Shown here piece after piece: positions 16,712 through 26,442 of a DNA stretch of 64,000 nt. Made by a program: the position numbers and the translations under genes. The notes beneath the pieces were generated by a model. The model was not told where the DNA came from. It searched no databases and saw only the letters and a list, made by a program, of their open reading frames with translations. The number at the start of each line of letters is the position of its first letter. The stretch's first letter is position 1. The stretch is from Vagococcus penaei (lineage in GTDB: Bacteria > Bacillota > Bacilli > Lactobacillales > Vagococcaceae): contig NZ_CP019609.1 in NCBI RefSeq assembly GCF_001998885.1, positions 2,158,001-2,222,000 on the forward strand, written 5' to 3'.

Positions 16712-17478
16712 AATTTACGCATTTTTATGAATGGGTCAAATTTAATTTAGGTATCGACCTATTCGCATATAAAGAAAAACAACTGCAACGACGTATTTTA
16801 ACGATTATGAAAACAACAGGTGCGACAAATCTAAAAGAGTACAGTCAGTTAATTAAAAACAATAAACAAATTCGACAAGAATTCTTGGATTATATTACGA
16901 TTAATGTAACAGAATTTTTTAGAAATCCAGAGTTATTTTTAGACCTTGAACAACTGATTAAATTAGATTTATTACCTGAATTTAAGGAACTAAAAATTTG
17001 GAGTGCTGCTTGTTCAATCGGTTGTGAACCCTATTCGCTAGGAATTATGACTCAAAGAGAAAAAATTCCCTTGAAAACGACTATTTTGGCAACAGATATT
17101 GATTTGACAATTTTAAAAAAAGCTAAAGCTGGTATCTATAAAGCCAATGAGTTAAAAAATGTTAAACCTCACGATTTAGTAACTTACTTCTCAGAGAGGG
17201 ATGAGCAATATCACATTAACTCAGCTATCAAACAGCTAGTTCATTTCAAACAACATGATTTACTCCAAGACAAATATGGTAAGGATTTTCATCTAATCGT
17301 TTGCCGTAATGTCACAATTTATTTTAAACCTGAAGCACGTGATGCCATCTATCGTAAGTTTAATGACGCACTGGTGATGGGAGGAATCTTCTTTACTGGT
17401 GCCACTGAAACAATAAGTAACCCAGAAACTTTTGGGTTCAAAAAGTTATCAACGTTTATGTATCAAAAAATAAGTTAA
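16702..17478 (+). CDS. cheR: CheR, receptor methyltransferase
   Basis: The 258-residue product has the helical CheR N-domain (GIDLFAYKEKQLQRRI, then ITINVTEFFRNPELF) and the SAM-binding domain (LKIWSAACSIGCEPYSLGIM, TTILATDIDLTILKKA, LIVCRNVTIYF, GGIFFTGATETI). It methylates receptor glutamates with S-adenosylmethionine. ATG 16702 follows AAGGGTGA and overlaps the cheB end by 10 bases, indicating translational coupling. Confidence 0.95.
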   Translation: MEIEFTHFYEWVKFNLGIDLFAYKEKQLQRRILTIMKTTGATNLKEYSQLIKNNKQIRQEFLDYITINVTEFFRNPELFLDLEQLIKLDLLPEFKELKIWSAACSIGCEPYSLGIMTQREKIPLKTTILATDIDLTILKKAKAGIYKANELKNVKPHDLVTYFSERDEQYHINSAIKQLVHFKQHDLLQDKYGKDFHLIVCRNVTIYFKPEARDAIYRKFNDALVMGGIFFTGATETISNPETFGFKKLSTFMYQKIS

Positions 17479-17493
17479 AAGAGAGGTGTTTTT

Positions 17494-19590
17494 GTGGACG
17501 ACAACAGTCAATATCGAGAACTCTTTTTTGAGGAAACAGATGACCATTTAGAAAACTTAAATGATGCAATTTTAGAATTAGAAAATTATCCAGAGCGTAC
17601 AGATTTAGTTGATAGTATTTTTCGTTCGGCTCATACATTAAAAGGAATGGCTGCCACAATGGGATACGAAACCATGACCAAATTAACTCATCGTATGGAA
17701 AATATTTTTCAATTATTTAAGGACGGTACTTTGCTCGTTACAGCCGATTCGATTTCTTTAATTTTAGACTGTTTGGATAAATTAAGTGCCATTGTCGATG
17801 ATTTAAGAGATGAAATTGAAACAGATATGTCATCAATTACGGACTTATTGGCTCGGCTGAAGGAGTTAGAGATTACTAACACAACTAGCCAACAGATAGA
17901 CACTCCTGTTGATAACGCTACTAAAAAAGTGGCTCCAATGGAAGTCAGATTTAAAGAATTGTCCGAAACTGATAAAATGTTAATCACACAAGCTGCTGAA
18001 AAAGAATTTATTAGTCTGGGAATTATGATTCGTTTAGAAGCGGACTGTATGATGAAAGGTGCTAGAGCCTACCTCTTACAAAATCAATTAGAACAACTAG
18101 GTGAAATTATTCATAGTGAGCCTGGTACGGATTTAATTGAAGCGGGTGACTTTGAAACAGATTTTACGCTACTCTTTTTAACGCAAGATACACCAAGTAA
18201 AGTTAATGAAGTATTACAAGATAATCCAGATGTTGAAGCAATTAAGATAGAAGTTATGACCGACGATACGTTAAACGACTTTATTCCATCAGATGATGTA
18301 GCGCTTGAGGAATTACCTCAACTCATGTCTCCAGAAATATCGCAGCCGGTTACTACAAAAGATAATAACAAACCTGATGAACTACCAAAAGCAACAGCTA
18401 AACCCGCAAAGGGGAAGGCGGAGCATCATCAAAGTCATCAGAGTATTAAGGTTGATTTAGGGCGTCTGGACTCATTTATGAATTTAGTATCTGAGTTAGT
18501 CGTGTACCGAACCCGTTTAGAAAATTTAAGTAAACAATATGACGCGACAGAAATTCAAGACCCATTGGCACACGTTGGACGAATTACAACCGAATTACAA
18601 GAACTCGTCTTAAAAATTCGGATGCAGCAAGTCAGTGTTGTCACCAATCGATTCCCAAGAATGGTGCGCGATTTGTCGAAAGATCTCGGTAAGGAAATGG
18701 AATTGATTATAGAAGGTGATGAAACTGAGTTAGATAGAACAGTAGTTTCTGAGTTGAGCGAGCCATTGATTCATCTAATCCGTAACTCTGCTGACCATGG
18801 AATTGAAAGCTTAGAACGCCGTCGCGAATTGGGTAAACCAGATGTTGGGACCATTAAATTAACAGCTTATCAGCAGGGTAATCGGGTAATTATTACTCTT
18901 TCTGATGATGGAAAAGGGTTAAATCCTGTATTAATAGCTGAGAGTGCTCGTCGTAAGGGACTGGACGTGGATGGTTTAACCGATAAAGAATTATTGCATA
19001 TTATTTTTCACCCAGGTTTTTCAACTGCCCAAAAAGTAACAAATGTATCTGGTCGTGGTGTTGGAATGGACGTTGTTCACTCTAAAATTGAAAGTCTTGG
19101 AGGCACGATTGAATTAAGTAGTGAAATTGATAAAGGAACAATAACGACTATTAACTTACCTCTAACTTTATCGATTATTCAATCATTGATGGTTAAAGTC
19201 TCAGGACAAACCTTTGCTCTACCACTAGGAGTAATTGAAAAGGTTATTGCGATTAATGAAGAAGAGATTGTTGAAACATTTGACCAAGAAATTTATATGT
19301 ATCGTGGAAAAGCCACGCCTGTCATCCGATTAAACGATGTCTTAGGTATTTCAGATCGACATAAAGATATTCATCCACATTTAATTATGGTGCTATTAGG
19401 CAAAAAATATTTTGCACTGCTAGTTGATGAATTAATCGGGCAACAAGAAATTGTCATCAAAAAGTTGGGTAATGAGTTGAAACACTTAACAAAATATTTA
19501 GGCGCAACTATTCTTGGAAATGGTGATATTATTTTAATTTTAGATAGTCACATGATTTGTAATGAAGGTAGCGTGAGTGTCAATGGATAA
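17494..19590 (+). CDS. cheA: CheA, chemotaxis histidine kinase
   Basis: The 698-residue kinase shows all CheA domains in order: HPt with His47 (FRSAHTLKGMAATMG), a CheY-binding P2 region near 150-270, a Pro/Lys-rich linker, the dimerisation helices (SIKVDLGRLDSFMNLVSELVV), the ATPase domain (HLIRNSADHGIES, DDGKGL, GRGVGMDVV) and a C-terminal CheW-like domain. It passes phosphate to CheY and CheB. Start is GTG at 17494, preceded by AGAGAGGTG. The 3' end overlaps cheC. Confidence 0.96.
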   Translation: MDDNSQYRELFFEETDDHLENLNDAILELENYPERTDLVDSIFRSAHTLKGMAATMGYETMTKLTHRMENIFQLFKDGTLLVTADSISLILDCLDKLSAIVDDLRDEIETDMSSITDLLARLKELEITNTTSQQIDTPVDNATKKVAPMEVRFKELSETDKMLITQAAEKEFISLGIMIRLEADCMMKGARAYLLQNQLEQLGEIIHSEPGTDLIEAGDFETDFTLLFLTQDTPSKVNEVLQDNPDVEAIKIEVMTDDTLNDFIPSDDVALEELPQLMSPEISQPVTTKDNNKPDELPKATAKPAKGKAEHHQSHQSIKVDLGRLDSFMNLVSELVVYRTRLENLSKQYDATEIQDPLAHVGRITTELQELVLKIRMQQVSVVTNRFPRMVRDLSKDLGKEMELIIEGDETELDRTVVSELSEPLIHLIRNSADHGIESLERRRELGKPDVGTIKLTAYQQGNRVIITLSDDGKGLNPVLIAESARRKGLDVDGLTDKELLHIIFHPGFSTAQKVTNVSGRGVGMDVVHSKIESLGGTIELSSEIDKGTITTINLPLTLSIIQSLMVKVSGQTFALPLGVIEKVIAINEEEIVETFDQEIYMYRGKATPVIRLNDVLGISDRHKDIHPHLIMVLLGKKYFALLVDELIGQQEIVIKKLGNELKHLTKYLGATILGNGDIILILDSHMICNEGSVSVNG

Positions 19591-20179
19591 TGGCTACACA
19601 GACTTACAGTTAGATGTTTTAAAAGAGTTAATTAACATTGGTGGTGGTAATGCTGCTACAAGTATTTCACAATTAATCGAGCAACCAGTTAATATGCTCG
19701 TACCCTTGATTGAAATTTTGCCATATGACGTATTATATGACCAAATTATGTCTGAAGATGAGCCGGTTTATGCTATAATTAATCAAGTATTTGGTGATGC
19801 AAGAGGCGTATTTTTATTTTCAATGACAAATAAATCAGCAAGCCAAATAACACAAATGATGATTCCAGATGACATTAGTTTAACGGATGACTTAAAAGAG
19901 TCAGCAGTTAAAGAGTTAGTTAATATTATTGTGAATTCATTTTTAACAGCATTAAACAAAGAGTTAAACTGCCATCTCGTTTCTTCTGTCCCAATGTTGA
20001 CAGTGGATATGTTTGGTTCAGTAATTAGTAGCTTGTATATGGAGTTAGGCCAATATGACGATCAAGTCATGATTTTAAAAAATGAATTTATTTATTTAGG
20101 CGATAAAATCGATGCGTCATTGTATTTTATCCCAAATGAAGGTGTATTAGAAAAATTATTTAAACTACTAGGATTATAG
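19577..20179 (+). CDS. cheC: CheC, CheY-P phosphatase
   Basis: 200 residues with both CheC active-site helices: DVLKELINIGGGNAATS near the start and SAVKELVNIIVNSFLTAL around residue 115, each with the Glu-x2-Asn pair. CheC dephosphorylates CheY-P and is activated by CheD. GTG 19577 is well spaced to AAGGT; ATG 19583 is an alternative and gives the more usual start. It overlaps cheA, showing coupled translation. Confidence 0.92.
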   Translation: MSMDNGYTDLQLDVLKELINIGGGNAATSISQLIEQPVNMLVPLIEILPYDVLYDQIMSEDEPVYAIINQVFGDARGVFLFSMTNKSASQITQMMIPDDISLTDDLKESAVKELVNIIVNSFLTALNKELNCHLVSSVPMLTVDMFGSVISSLYMELGQYDDQVMILKNEFIYLGDKIDASLYFIPNEGVLEKLFKLLGL

Positions 20180-20192
20180 GGGAGAAAAACAA

Positions 20193-20555
20193 ATGTCAAA
20201 AAAAGTCTTAATTGTAGATGATGCGGTATTCATGAGAATGAAGTTAAAGGATATCTTAGAAAAAAATGGCTATGTCGTTGTTGGTGAAGCTCAAAACGGA
20301 TTAGAAGCAATCGATAAATACAAAGCGACAAATCCTGATATTGTGACGATGGATATTACCATGCCTGAGATGGATGGAATTGAGTCATTAAAAGAAATTA
20401 AAGCGATTGATCCTAATGCAAAAGTCTTAATGTGTAGTGCTATGGGACAGCAAGGAATGGTCATGGATGCGATTCGTGCTGGCGCGCTTGATTTTATTGT
20501 AAAACCATTTGATACTGACCGAGTAATCAAAGCATTAGACAAGGTTTCAGTCTAG
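20193..20555 (+). CDS. cheY: CheY, chemotaxis response regulator
   Basis: A single receiver domain of 120 residues with the acidic pair Asp9-Asp10, phospho-acceptor Asp54 in VTMDITMPEMDG, Ser82 and Lys104 (VKPF). CheY-P binds FliM/FliY at the motor switch. It is placed right after its phosphatase cheC, with AGGGGAG before the ATG. Confidence 0.95.
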   Translation: MSKKVLIVDDAVFMRMKLKDILEKNGYVVVGEAQNGLEAIDKYKATNPDIVTMDITMPEMDGIESLKEIKAIDPNAKVLMCSAMGQQGMVMDAIRAGALDFIVKPFDTDRVIKALDKVSV

Positions 20556-20594
20556 TCGCTCGCTACCGGAATTAAGAAAGGAGCAACTGAGACC

Positions 20595-21011
20595 ATGCAA
20601 TTAATTGTTTTTACTAAAAAGAACAAATATTTTGGTATCAAGACTGAAAATGTCAGTGAAATTATCTCCGCAACTAAGTGTTATTTAGTACCTGAAGCTC
20701 CAGAATGGGTTGAAGGCCTGATTAATTTGCGTGGCTCAATTGTCACACTAGTTAATTTTTCAAAGTTTTTGAATGAGGAAGATACTGAACAACATGATAA
20801 TATTATCATTATCCAAAAAGACAGTGAAAAGATTGGGTTGTTAGTAGAAGGAATTGTGGGTGTTGCCGATATTGATCCTGAAACAATTCAGCAGTTACAC
20901 ACTACCAGTGACGAACCAAGCATTTTCTTAGGCTTAGTGCCAGTTGAAGATAAAATGACTAATATTATTGATATTATGACCATATTTGCAGAAAATGAGG
21001 GATCCAATTGA
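20595..21011 (+). CDS. cheW: CheW, chemotaxis coupling protein (second copy)
   Basis: The 138-residue protein keeps the classical CheW core: IKTENVSEIISATKCYLVPEAPEWVEGLINLRGSIVTLVNF, seen at residues 16-56, and KIGLLVEGIVGVADID later. The INLRG motif, weak in the first copy at 14698, is intact here, so this is likely the main coupling protein. AAAGGAG precedes the ATG. It overlaps the TTG start of fliM by 4 bases. Confidence 0.93.
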   Translation: MQLIVFTKKNKYFGIKTENVSEIISATKCYLVPEAPEWVEGLINLRGSIVTLVNFSKFLNEEDTEQHDNIIIIQKDSEKIGLLVEGIVGVADIDPETIQQLHTTSDEPSIFLGLVPVEDKMTNIIDIMTIFAENEGSN

Positions 21012-22012
21012 AACAAGTATTGAGCCAACAAGAAATTGATTCATTACTAAATGCAATAGATAGTGGTGAACTCGATAATGATGAGTTGTTAGTGGACGAA
21101 AAAGACGCAAGTGAAGCCAAATTATATGATTTTAAGCGGCCGACTAAATTATCTAAAGAGTATGTTAATACGCTATATATGATTTTTGAAGACTTTTCAA
21201 AATATGCTGGCAACTCCTTAACGACTCAATTAAGAACTAACGTCGGTTTAAAATTAGCGGCAATTGAACAAATTAGTTACGATGAATTTATTCATTCTAT
21301 TCCTAAGTTTACTCTATTAGGTATCTTCCAATCTAAACCAATGAATGGTATCCAAATGATGGAGATTAATCCACAATTTAGTATGCTAATGATTGAAATT
21401 CTCTGTGGTGGAACTGAAGCGCAGATTGGTAAAAATGAAGAGATTGCGAAGAAAAGTTTCACAGATATTGAGATGTCAATTTTAGAAGAAGTGATGGGCG
21501 TGTTCGTTTCAGCTTTTGAAACGGCTTGGCAGGATATTACTGAATTAAATAGTAAACTAGAAAGTTTAGACACTAATCCACAACTTTTACAAAATATGTC
21601 GCCTAATGAGCCAGTTATTTTGATTACTCTCAGGATGTCAATTTTTAAACGTAGTACCTATGTTAATCTATGTGTACCTTATGTGTTTTTTGAAGGGATT
21701 ATTGACAAATTAAGCTTTCGTAATTGGTTTGATACGGATGAAGGATTTAATCAAGAAGACAACCATCATTTAAAGAAAAATTTAGAAACAGCAGATTTAG
21801 AATTAGAGGCTATTTTAGGACAAACCACAATGACTTTATATGATTTTTCAAAATTAGAAGTAGGGGACGTTGTCACATTAGATCAAAAAATTTCTGATCC
21901 GTTGAAGTTATATATCGAAAATCAATTTTTTGGTAAAGTAAAACCAGGAAAAAGTAAAGATAAGTTAGCCATTGAAATTTTAGAGTTTACGGAAGGGGAG
22001 TTTGAACTATGA
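21008..22012 (+). CDS. fliM: FliM, flagellar motor switch protein
   Basis: 334 residues. The N-terminal LSQQEIDSLLNAIDSG is the CheY-P docking peptide. A CheC-like middle domain and a C-terminal SpoA/FliN-like domain (LELEAILGQTTMTLYDFSKLEVGDVVTL) follow. FliM builds the C-ring and reverses rotation. The start is TTG at 21008, overlapping the cheW stop (TTGA), with GAGGG upstream; no nearby ATG fits. Its stop overlaps the fliY start (ATGA). This places the switch genes at the end of the chemotaxis block. Confidence 0.94.
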   Translation: MKQVLSQQEIDSLLNAIDSGELDNDELLVDEKDASEAKLYDFKRPTKLSKEYVNTLYMIFEDFSKYAGNSLTTQLRTNVGLKLAAIEQISYDEFIHSIPKFTLLGIFQSKPMNGIQMMEINPQFSMLMIEILCGGTEAQIGKNEEIAKKSFTDIEMSILEEVMGVFVSAFETAWQDITELNSKLESLDTNPQLLQNMSPNEPVILITLRMSIFKRSTYVNLCVPYVFFEGIIDKLSFRNWFDTDEGFNQEDNHHLKKNLETADLELEAILGQTTMTLYDFSKLEVGDVVTLDQKISDPLKLYIENQFFGKVKPGKSKDKLAIEILEFTEGEFEL

Positions 22013-23103
22013 GTGAACAACTAACACAAGAACAAATTGATCAATTATTAAATGGTGGTGGTGAAACACAACCCGCTACTGAACCAACGTTACAAGTTGA
22101 TCAACAAATTGCAGACTTAATTGGTGAAGTAGGAAATATTTCGATGTCACAAGCAGCAACGACACTGTCATCGATTCTGAATCGACGAGTAAATATTACA
22201 ACTCCTAAAGTGTCTTACGTCCATTTTAAAGAAATATTAGCTGAAATGGTCATTCCAAAAGTGTCGACGGTTGTCGAATTTAAAGAAGGACTAGAAGGTA
22301 GTAACTTCCTATTGTTGAATACAACAGATGCAATTATCATTGCTGATTTAATGATGGGTGGCGACGGTCAGACTGACAAAACTGAATTTACTGAGTTAGA
22401 ATTAAGTGCGGTTGGTGAAGCGATGAATCAAATGATTGGTTCAGCGTCTACATCAATGGCTACTATGATTGGTCGCAAAGTTGATATCTTACCGCCTAGC
22501 GTATTATTATGGGAAGATGAAGACGCTGTCCAATATACAGGCATCGCACCAGAAATGGTTGTGTGTAAAGTATCATTTTCATTATCTGTTGAGGGTGTCA
22601 TTGATAGTGAAATCATGCAAATTTATTCGCAATCAATGGTGGAGCGTATTTCATCAATTATGTTATCTGATAAAGCTGAAGTCCTTGAAAATCGAGAGCC
22701 AGCGAAAACTGTAGCGGAATCAACTGTGAAGGCTACACCAGTTGTGGAAAAAGCAGCAACAGTGGAACAACCGGAACGTAAAAAAATTACCGTTCAAAAA
22801 CCTGAGTTTCAAGATTTAAGTAGTCATCGTGTTGAATCAAGTATCGATAATTTAGACTTGATTATGGATGTCCCACTTGATTTTAGTGTGGCTCTAGGAA
22901 ACACTAGAATGTCGATTAAGGAAATCTTAACTCTAGGTGTCGGGTCTGTGATTGAATTAAATAAATTAACTGATGAGCCATTAGAAGTATATGTTAATGG
23001 TAAACTCATTGCACATGGAGAAGTTGTCGTGATTAATGAGAATTTTGGTATCCGTATCACTAAAATTTTATCACAAAAACAACGACTAACTAATTTATAC
23101 TAA
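22009..23103 (+). CDS. fliY: FliY, motor switch protein with CheC-type phosphatase domain
   Basis: 364 residues: a CheY-binding peptide like that of FliM (LTQEQIDQLLNGG), a CheC-like domain with two phosphatase helices (ADLIGEVGNISMSQAATTL and LSAVGEAMNQMIGSASTSMA, both with Glu-x2-Asn), a charged linker at about 225-265, and a C-terminal FliN/SpoA domain (DVPLDFSVALGNTRMSIKEI). Such FliY proteins replace FliN in Bacillus-type motors and remove phosphate from CheY-P at the motor. Ends at a terminator. Confidence 0.94.
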   Translation: MSEQLTQEQIDQLLNGGGETQPATEPTLQVDQQIADLIGEVGNISMSQAATTLSSILNRRVNITTPKVSYVHFKEILAEMVIPKVSTVVEFKEGLEGSNFLLLNTTDAIIIADLMMGGDGQTDKTEFTELELSAVGEAMNQMIGSASTSMATMIGRKVDILPPSVLLWEDEDAVQYTGIAPEMVVCKVSFSLSVEGVIDSEIMQIYSQSMVERISSIMLSDKAEVLENREPAKTVAESTVKATPVVEKAATVEQPERKKITVQKPEFQDLSSHRVESSIDNLDLIMDVPLDFSVALGNTRMSIKEILTLGVGSVIELNKLTDEPLEVYVNGKLIAHGEVVVINENFGIRITKILSQKQRLTNLY

Positions 23104-23110
23104 ATGTGAA

Positions 23111-23145
23111 CTGGGTTTAGATTAATGTCTAAATCCAGTTTTTTT
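23111..23145 (+). terminator. Rho-independent terminator after fliY
   Basis: CTGGGTTTAGA (23111-23121) pairs with TCTAAATCCAG (23128-23138), one G-U, with a 6-base loop and then seven T. It closes the chemotaxis and switch transcript before the flgM promoter. Confidence 0.9.
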
Positions 23146-23156
23146 CAATTTAGACT

Positions 23157-23182
23157 TAACATCCGAATTTATTTCCCGATAA
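23157..23182 (+). promoter_or_regulatory. Sigma-28 promoter of the flgM operon
   Basis: TAAC (23157-23160), preceded by T, and CCCGATAA (23175-23182) are 14 bases apart, exactly as before both flagellin genes. The arrangement is close to the Bacillus SigD consensus (TAAA-N15-GCCGATAT). It lies downstream of the fliY terminator and 68 bases before flgM. Confidence 0.8.
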
Positions 23183-23249
23183 TTAACGTATAAGAGCTAA
23201 TCGAATGAACATGAGATTAATCCATCATACTAATAAAGGAGATAAGCAG

Positions 23250-23531
23250 ATGAAAATAACCAATCAAAACCAATCGTATATTGATACTAAGAAACATCTT
23301 GACCAATATAAAAAAGTTCAACACCAAGTGAGTCAATCGGCCAAAGAGCATTCTGTGACTGTTGATATTTCGTCAACATCAAAAAAAATTCGTCAGATTG
23401 AAACGAATGACGCTTTTTCAAAAGCAGAACGTATTGCTCAAATTAAATCAGCGATTAAAAGTGGCACGTATTCCGTGTCTCCTGATAAAATTGCGCACTC
23501 GATTGTGGAATCTATGAAAGAGCAAAGGTAG
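23250..23531 (+). CDS. flgM: FlgM, anti-sigma-28 factor
   Basis: The 93-residue protein is polar and likely unstructured in its first half. The C-terminal half has the FlgM pattern: VDISSTSKKIRQIE, then AFSKAERIAQIKSAIKSGTYSVSPDKIAHSIVESM. It binds FliA until the hook is complete, then is exported. ATG 23250 follows AAAGGAG; an earlier in-frame ATG at 23205 lacks a site. It is driven by its own sigma-28 promoter, giving feedback. Confidence 0.93.
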   Translation: MKITNQNQSYIDTKKHLDQYKKVQHQVSQSAKEHSVTVDISSTSKKIRQIETNDAFSKAERIAQIKSAIKSGTYSVSPDKIAHSIVESMKEQR

Positions 23532-23537
23532 TAACCT

Positions 23538-23897
23538 ATGAGTGAAAAAGAAAAGATTTATTATTTAAAAAAATTAGTGACGATTCTTAAAAAAGAAAAA
23601 AAGTATTTACTGAATAATACCAGTGAGAAAGTGATTGACTGTGTGGCCCAAAAAGAAGAATTGGCTGAAATCATTCAGACATTTACTCATGTCGAATCAG
23701 AGCAAGCAAGAGAATTAATTCGCCAAATTAAAGAGCTACAAGACATCAATTTGATGCTAACAAAGCAAGCGATTAGTTACAATAATGTCTTTTTATCAGC
23801 TGTGGTTAAAGGTGCTAAGAAAGCAAGTAGTACCTATGCACCAAATGGTGAGATGGCCGTTCAGACTGATGTTCGATTAATTGAGGAATTATTTTAA
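23538..23897 (+). CDS. flgN: FlgN, chaperone for FlgK and FlgL
   Basis: This 119-residue helical coiled-coil protein has the FlgN family pattern of a Lys-rich N-terminal helix, QKEELAEIIQTF in the middle and QAISYNNVFLSAVVKGAKKASSTYAPNGE near the end, the family's most conserved part. It escorts hook-filament junction proteins to the export gate. It lies between flgM and flgK, the standard order. Confidence 0.9.
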   Translation: MSEKEKIYYLKKLVTILKKEKKYLLNNTSEKVIDCVAQKEELAEIIQTFTHVESEQARELIRQIKELQDINLMLTKQAISYNNVFLSAVVKGAKKASSTYAPNGEMAVQTDVRLIEELF

Positions 23898-23924
23898 TAG
23901 ATAAGTGAAATGAGGTGACAAAAT

Positions 23925-25457
23925 ATGTCAGGATTATTTGGAACACTAGGTACAGCAAATAAAGGGTTAAACGCTCAACAAAAAGCTTTAGAAACTGCCA
24001 GTCATAATATTTCAAATTCCAACAATGCTAATTATTCTCGGCAACGGGTAAATATGCAGGCTGATTTGCCTTATACTCTAACTGGTGTGGGACAAATTGG
24101 TACCGGTGTAAAAATAGCAGGCATCACACGGATTGTCGATGATTTTGTCATTGGTAATATTCGAAATGAAACGGCGAATTTTAACTATTATAGTCAAAAA
24201 TCTGAGGTGCTAGGTCAGTTAGAATCTATTTTTAATACGACACCTGGTTCAAAAGGATTAACTGATAATTTAGCGACTTATTTTGATTCTTGGACAAAAT
24301 TAGGGAATAATCCAGAATTTGATAATTCAAAATCTATTGTATTGGAAAATGCCAATAATTTAACAGATACCATTCATCATACAGCACAACAAATAACAGA
24401 TTTAAGCCGCAATACGTTAGCCACTTTAGAAAAAAGTGTTCTAGATGTAAATAGTAAGTTACAAGAGTTAGATGAATTAAACAATCAAATTTATAAAATA
24501 TCGAGTGATGGCAGTATGCCAAACGATTTGTTAGACAAGCGAGATGCGCTTTTAAAAGATATTTCAAGCTTTGGTAAAGTTGACGCGTCGTTTGATAAAT
24601 ATGGACGTGTCTATTTAAAAATGGCAGGTCAAGATATTTTAACGAAAGAGTCGGTTAAAGTCATTAGTGTGGTGACAGGCAAGTCTGCTAACGGTCAATC
24701 GTTAGTATCTGTTGGTGGGAATTCACTTGCAACTAAAGCAGAAGTTACAGATGATTATCCAGTTGGACAATTAGTTATTTCTGAGAGTTCAACGCAATCA
24801 ACGGACTTTAAACCGTTAACCATTGGTATGGGAGCAGCTAAAGGAATGCAAGATGCGTTAGCGGATATTGACGTACGGATGTCAGAATTGAATAACTTTG
24901 CCTTTAGCTTTGCGACAGCTGTTAATTTAATTCATTCGGATGGTGGTAAAGGAAGTGATTTCTTTACGTTGGGTCAAGATGGTAATTACGCCCAAAATAT
25001 TAATGTCACAAGTGATATAAAAGCTGATCCAAGCAAAATCAGTACTGGTAAAGACTTAAATGGTACGGATATTGGGGATGGATCACGAGCCTTAGCAATT
25101 TCTAAGCTAAAAGACGCGACATTTGATTTTCCAGTTAGCCAAGCAGAATTAGAAGCGAATTACGATGCGAGTACCATGAGTTTTAAAAAGACAGATGGTG
25201 GATTAACTTTTTTAGGGGCATACGTTGATATTGTGACGAAGAACGGAATTGCCAAACAACAAGCAGACAATCGTATGGAGTCTCAAGCATATATCTTACA
25301 TCAATTGGAACAAAAAAATGCGTCCATTTCTGGTGTGAATATCAATGAAGAAGTCTCAGACGTTATTCGGTTCCAACGGGCATTTCAAGCAAATTCTAAA
25401 GTCATTTCAGTAATTTCTGAAATGTTGGATACATTAATTAACAGGACAGGAGTGTAA
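23925..25457 (+). CDS. flgK: FlgK, hook-filament junction protein 1
   Basis: 510 residues with the FlgK N-terminal motif (FGTLGTANKGLNAQQKALETASHNISNSNNANYSRQR), then TPGSKGLTDNLATYFDSW, and the C-terminal INEEVSDVIRFQRAFQANSKVISVISEMLDTLIN. It joins the hook to the filament. It sits in the standard flgM-flgN-flgK-flgL order; AGGTGAC precedes the ATG. Confidence 0.95.
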   Translation: MSGLFGTLGTANKGLNAQQKALETASHNISNSNNANYSRQRVNMQADLPYTLTGVGQIGTGVKIAGITRIVDDFVIGNIRNETANFNYYSQKSEVLGQLESIFNTTPGSKGLTDNLATYFDSWTKLGNNPEFDNSKSIVLENANNLTDTIHHTAQQITDLSRNTLATLEKSVLDVNSKLQELDELNNQIYKISSDGSMPNDLLDKRDALLKDISSFGKVDASFDKYGRVYLKMAGQDILTKESVKVISVVTGKSANGQSLVSVGGNSLATKAEVTDDYPVGQLVISESSTQSTDFKPLTIGMGAAKGMQDALADIDVRMSELNNFAFSFATAVNLIHSDGGKGSDFFTLGQDGNYAQNINVTSDIKADPSKISTGKDLNGTDIGDGSRALAISKLKDATFDFPVSQAELEANYDASTMSFKKTDGGLTFLGAYVDIVTKNGIAKQQADNRMESQAYILHQLEQKNASISGVNINEEVSDVIRFQRAFQANSKVISVISEMLDTLINRTGV

Positions 25458-25461
25458 TCTG

Positions 25462-26394
25462 ATGCGCGTATCGAGTTCAATGGCTTATACGGAATTTAAC
25501 CGTAACTTATCGACGAATCAAGCCAATCTACAAAAATACCAAAACCAACTAAGTACACTCAATCAATATAGTAAATCTTCTGATAATCCCTTAGTGTTTG
25601 CTAAAATTATTAATATTGGAGATTCAATCACTCAAAATAAATTTTATAATGAAACCATCGGTGATGCTATTTCATGGACGAATACACAAGATAAAGCATT
25701 AAGCAATGCGACAGATTCATTGCACCGAATTCGCACATTAATTCAATCAAGTGCGACAGGGACACAAGGGGCAGCCGAATTAGCTGCAAATAAGAGTGAA
25801 ATTATCGCAGAAGTTGAGGGCCTTGTTGACGCATTAAACACTAATTTTGATGGTCGTTATATTTTTGGCGGTCAAAATACCAAAACGCCACCTTTTGAGG
25901 TGATTAAAAATGCACAAGGTGATATCACTGAGGTTAAGTATCATGGGACAACAAGTAAGCCCAATGCTAATTTAAGTCGAGAAATTGCTAAGGGTGTTGA
26001 TATCGAGTTAATTTCTGATGGTCGTCTACTAGTCAATGAAAAAGGGACAACAACTAGTCCTGATAACTTTGGGTCATTTGTGAATGACGTGTTAACAGCA
26101 TTAAATACCGATGACAAAGATAGCTTATCTGGTAACTTATTGACAAAAGTTGATCAACATACTGAAAATTTTGTGACGGTTAGAACGCGTATTGGGACAT
26201 TATCTAATCGCTTAACCGCTGCTAAAGACCGGAATGAAAATGAGAATTTATCGTTACAGTCAGTCTTGTCTGATAAACAAGAAGTAGACATTGCGCAAAA
26301 ATATATGGAGTTTTCAAATGAGATGGTTGCTTACCAAGCTTCACTATCAATGGGAACTAAAATTATGCAAGCGAGTATCTTAGATTACGTTTAG
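25462..26394 (+). CDS. flgL: FlgL, hook-filament junction protein 3
   Basis: 310 residues with flagellin-like coiled-coil ends: MRVSSSMAYTEFNRNLSTNQANLQKYQNQLS at the start, the conserved DGRYIFGGQNTKTPPF in the middle, and YMEFSNEMVAYQASLSMGTKIMQASILDYV at the end. It forms the junction next to FlgK. It follows flgK by 4 bases and ends at a terminator. Confidence 0.95.
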   Translation: MRVSSSMAYTEFNRNLSTNQANLQKYQNQLSTLNQYSKSSDNPLVFAKIINIGDSITQNKFYNETIGDAISWTNTQDKALSNATDSLHRIRTLIQSSATGTQGAAELAANKSEIIAEVEGLVDALNTNFDGRYIFGGQNTKTPPFEVIKNAQGDITEVKYHGTTSKPNANLSREIAKGVDIELISDGRLLVNEKGTTTSPDNFGSFVNDVLTALNTDDKDSLSGNLLTKVDQHTENFVTVRTRIGTLSNRLTAAKDRNENENLSLQSVLSDKQEVDIAQKYMEFSNEMVAYQASLSMGTKIMQASILDYV

Positions 26395-26396
26395 CT

Positions 26397-26440
26397 AAAA
26401 AAGTCCAAAACAAGTTAGTATCTTGTTTTGGACTTTTTTA
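26397..26440. terminator. Bidirectional terminator between flgL and the reverse-strand gene
   Basis: AAAAAAGTCCAAAACAAG and its complement CTTGTTTTGGACTTTTTT form an 18-base-pair stem around a 7-base loop, with A-tract on the left and T-tract on the right. It can stop transcription from both flgL and the opposing gene ending at 26443. Confidence 0.9.
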
Positions 26441-26442
26441 GT

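Noticed and set aside
22469-22714. 81-codon forward frame inside fliY
   Set aside because: A shadow frame in a strongly conserved gene, without start signals.
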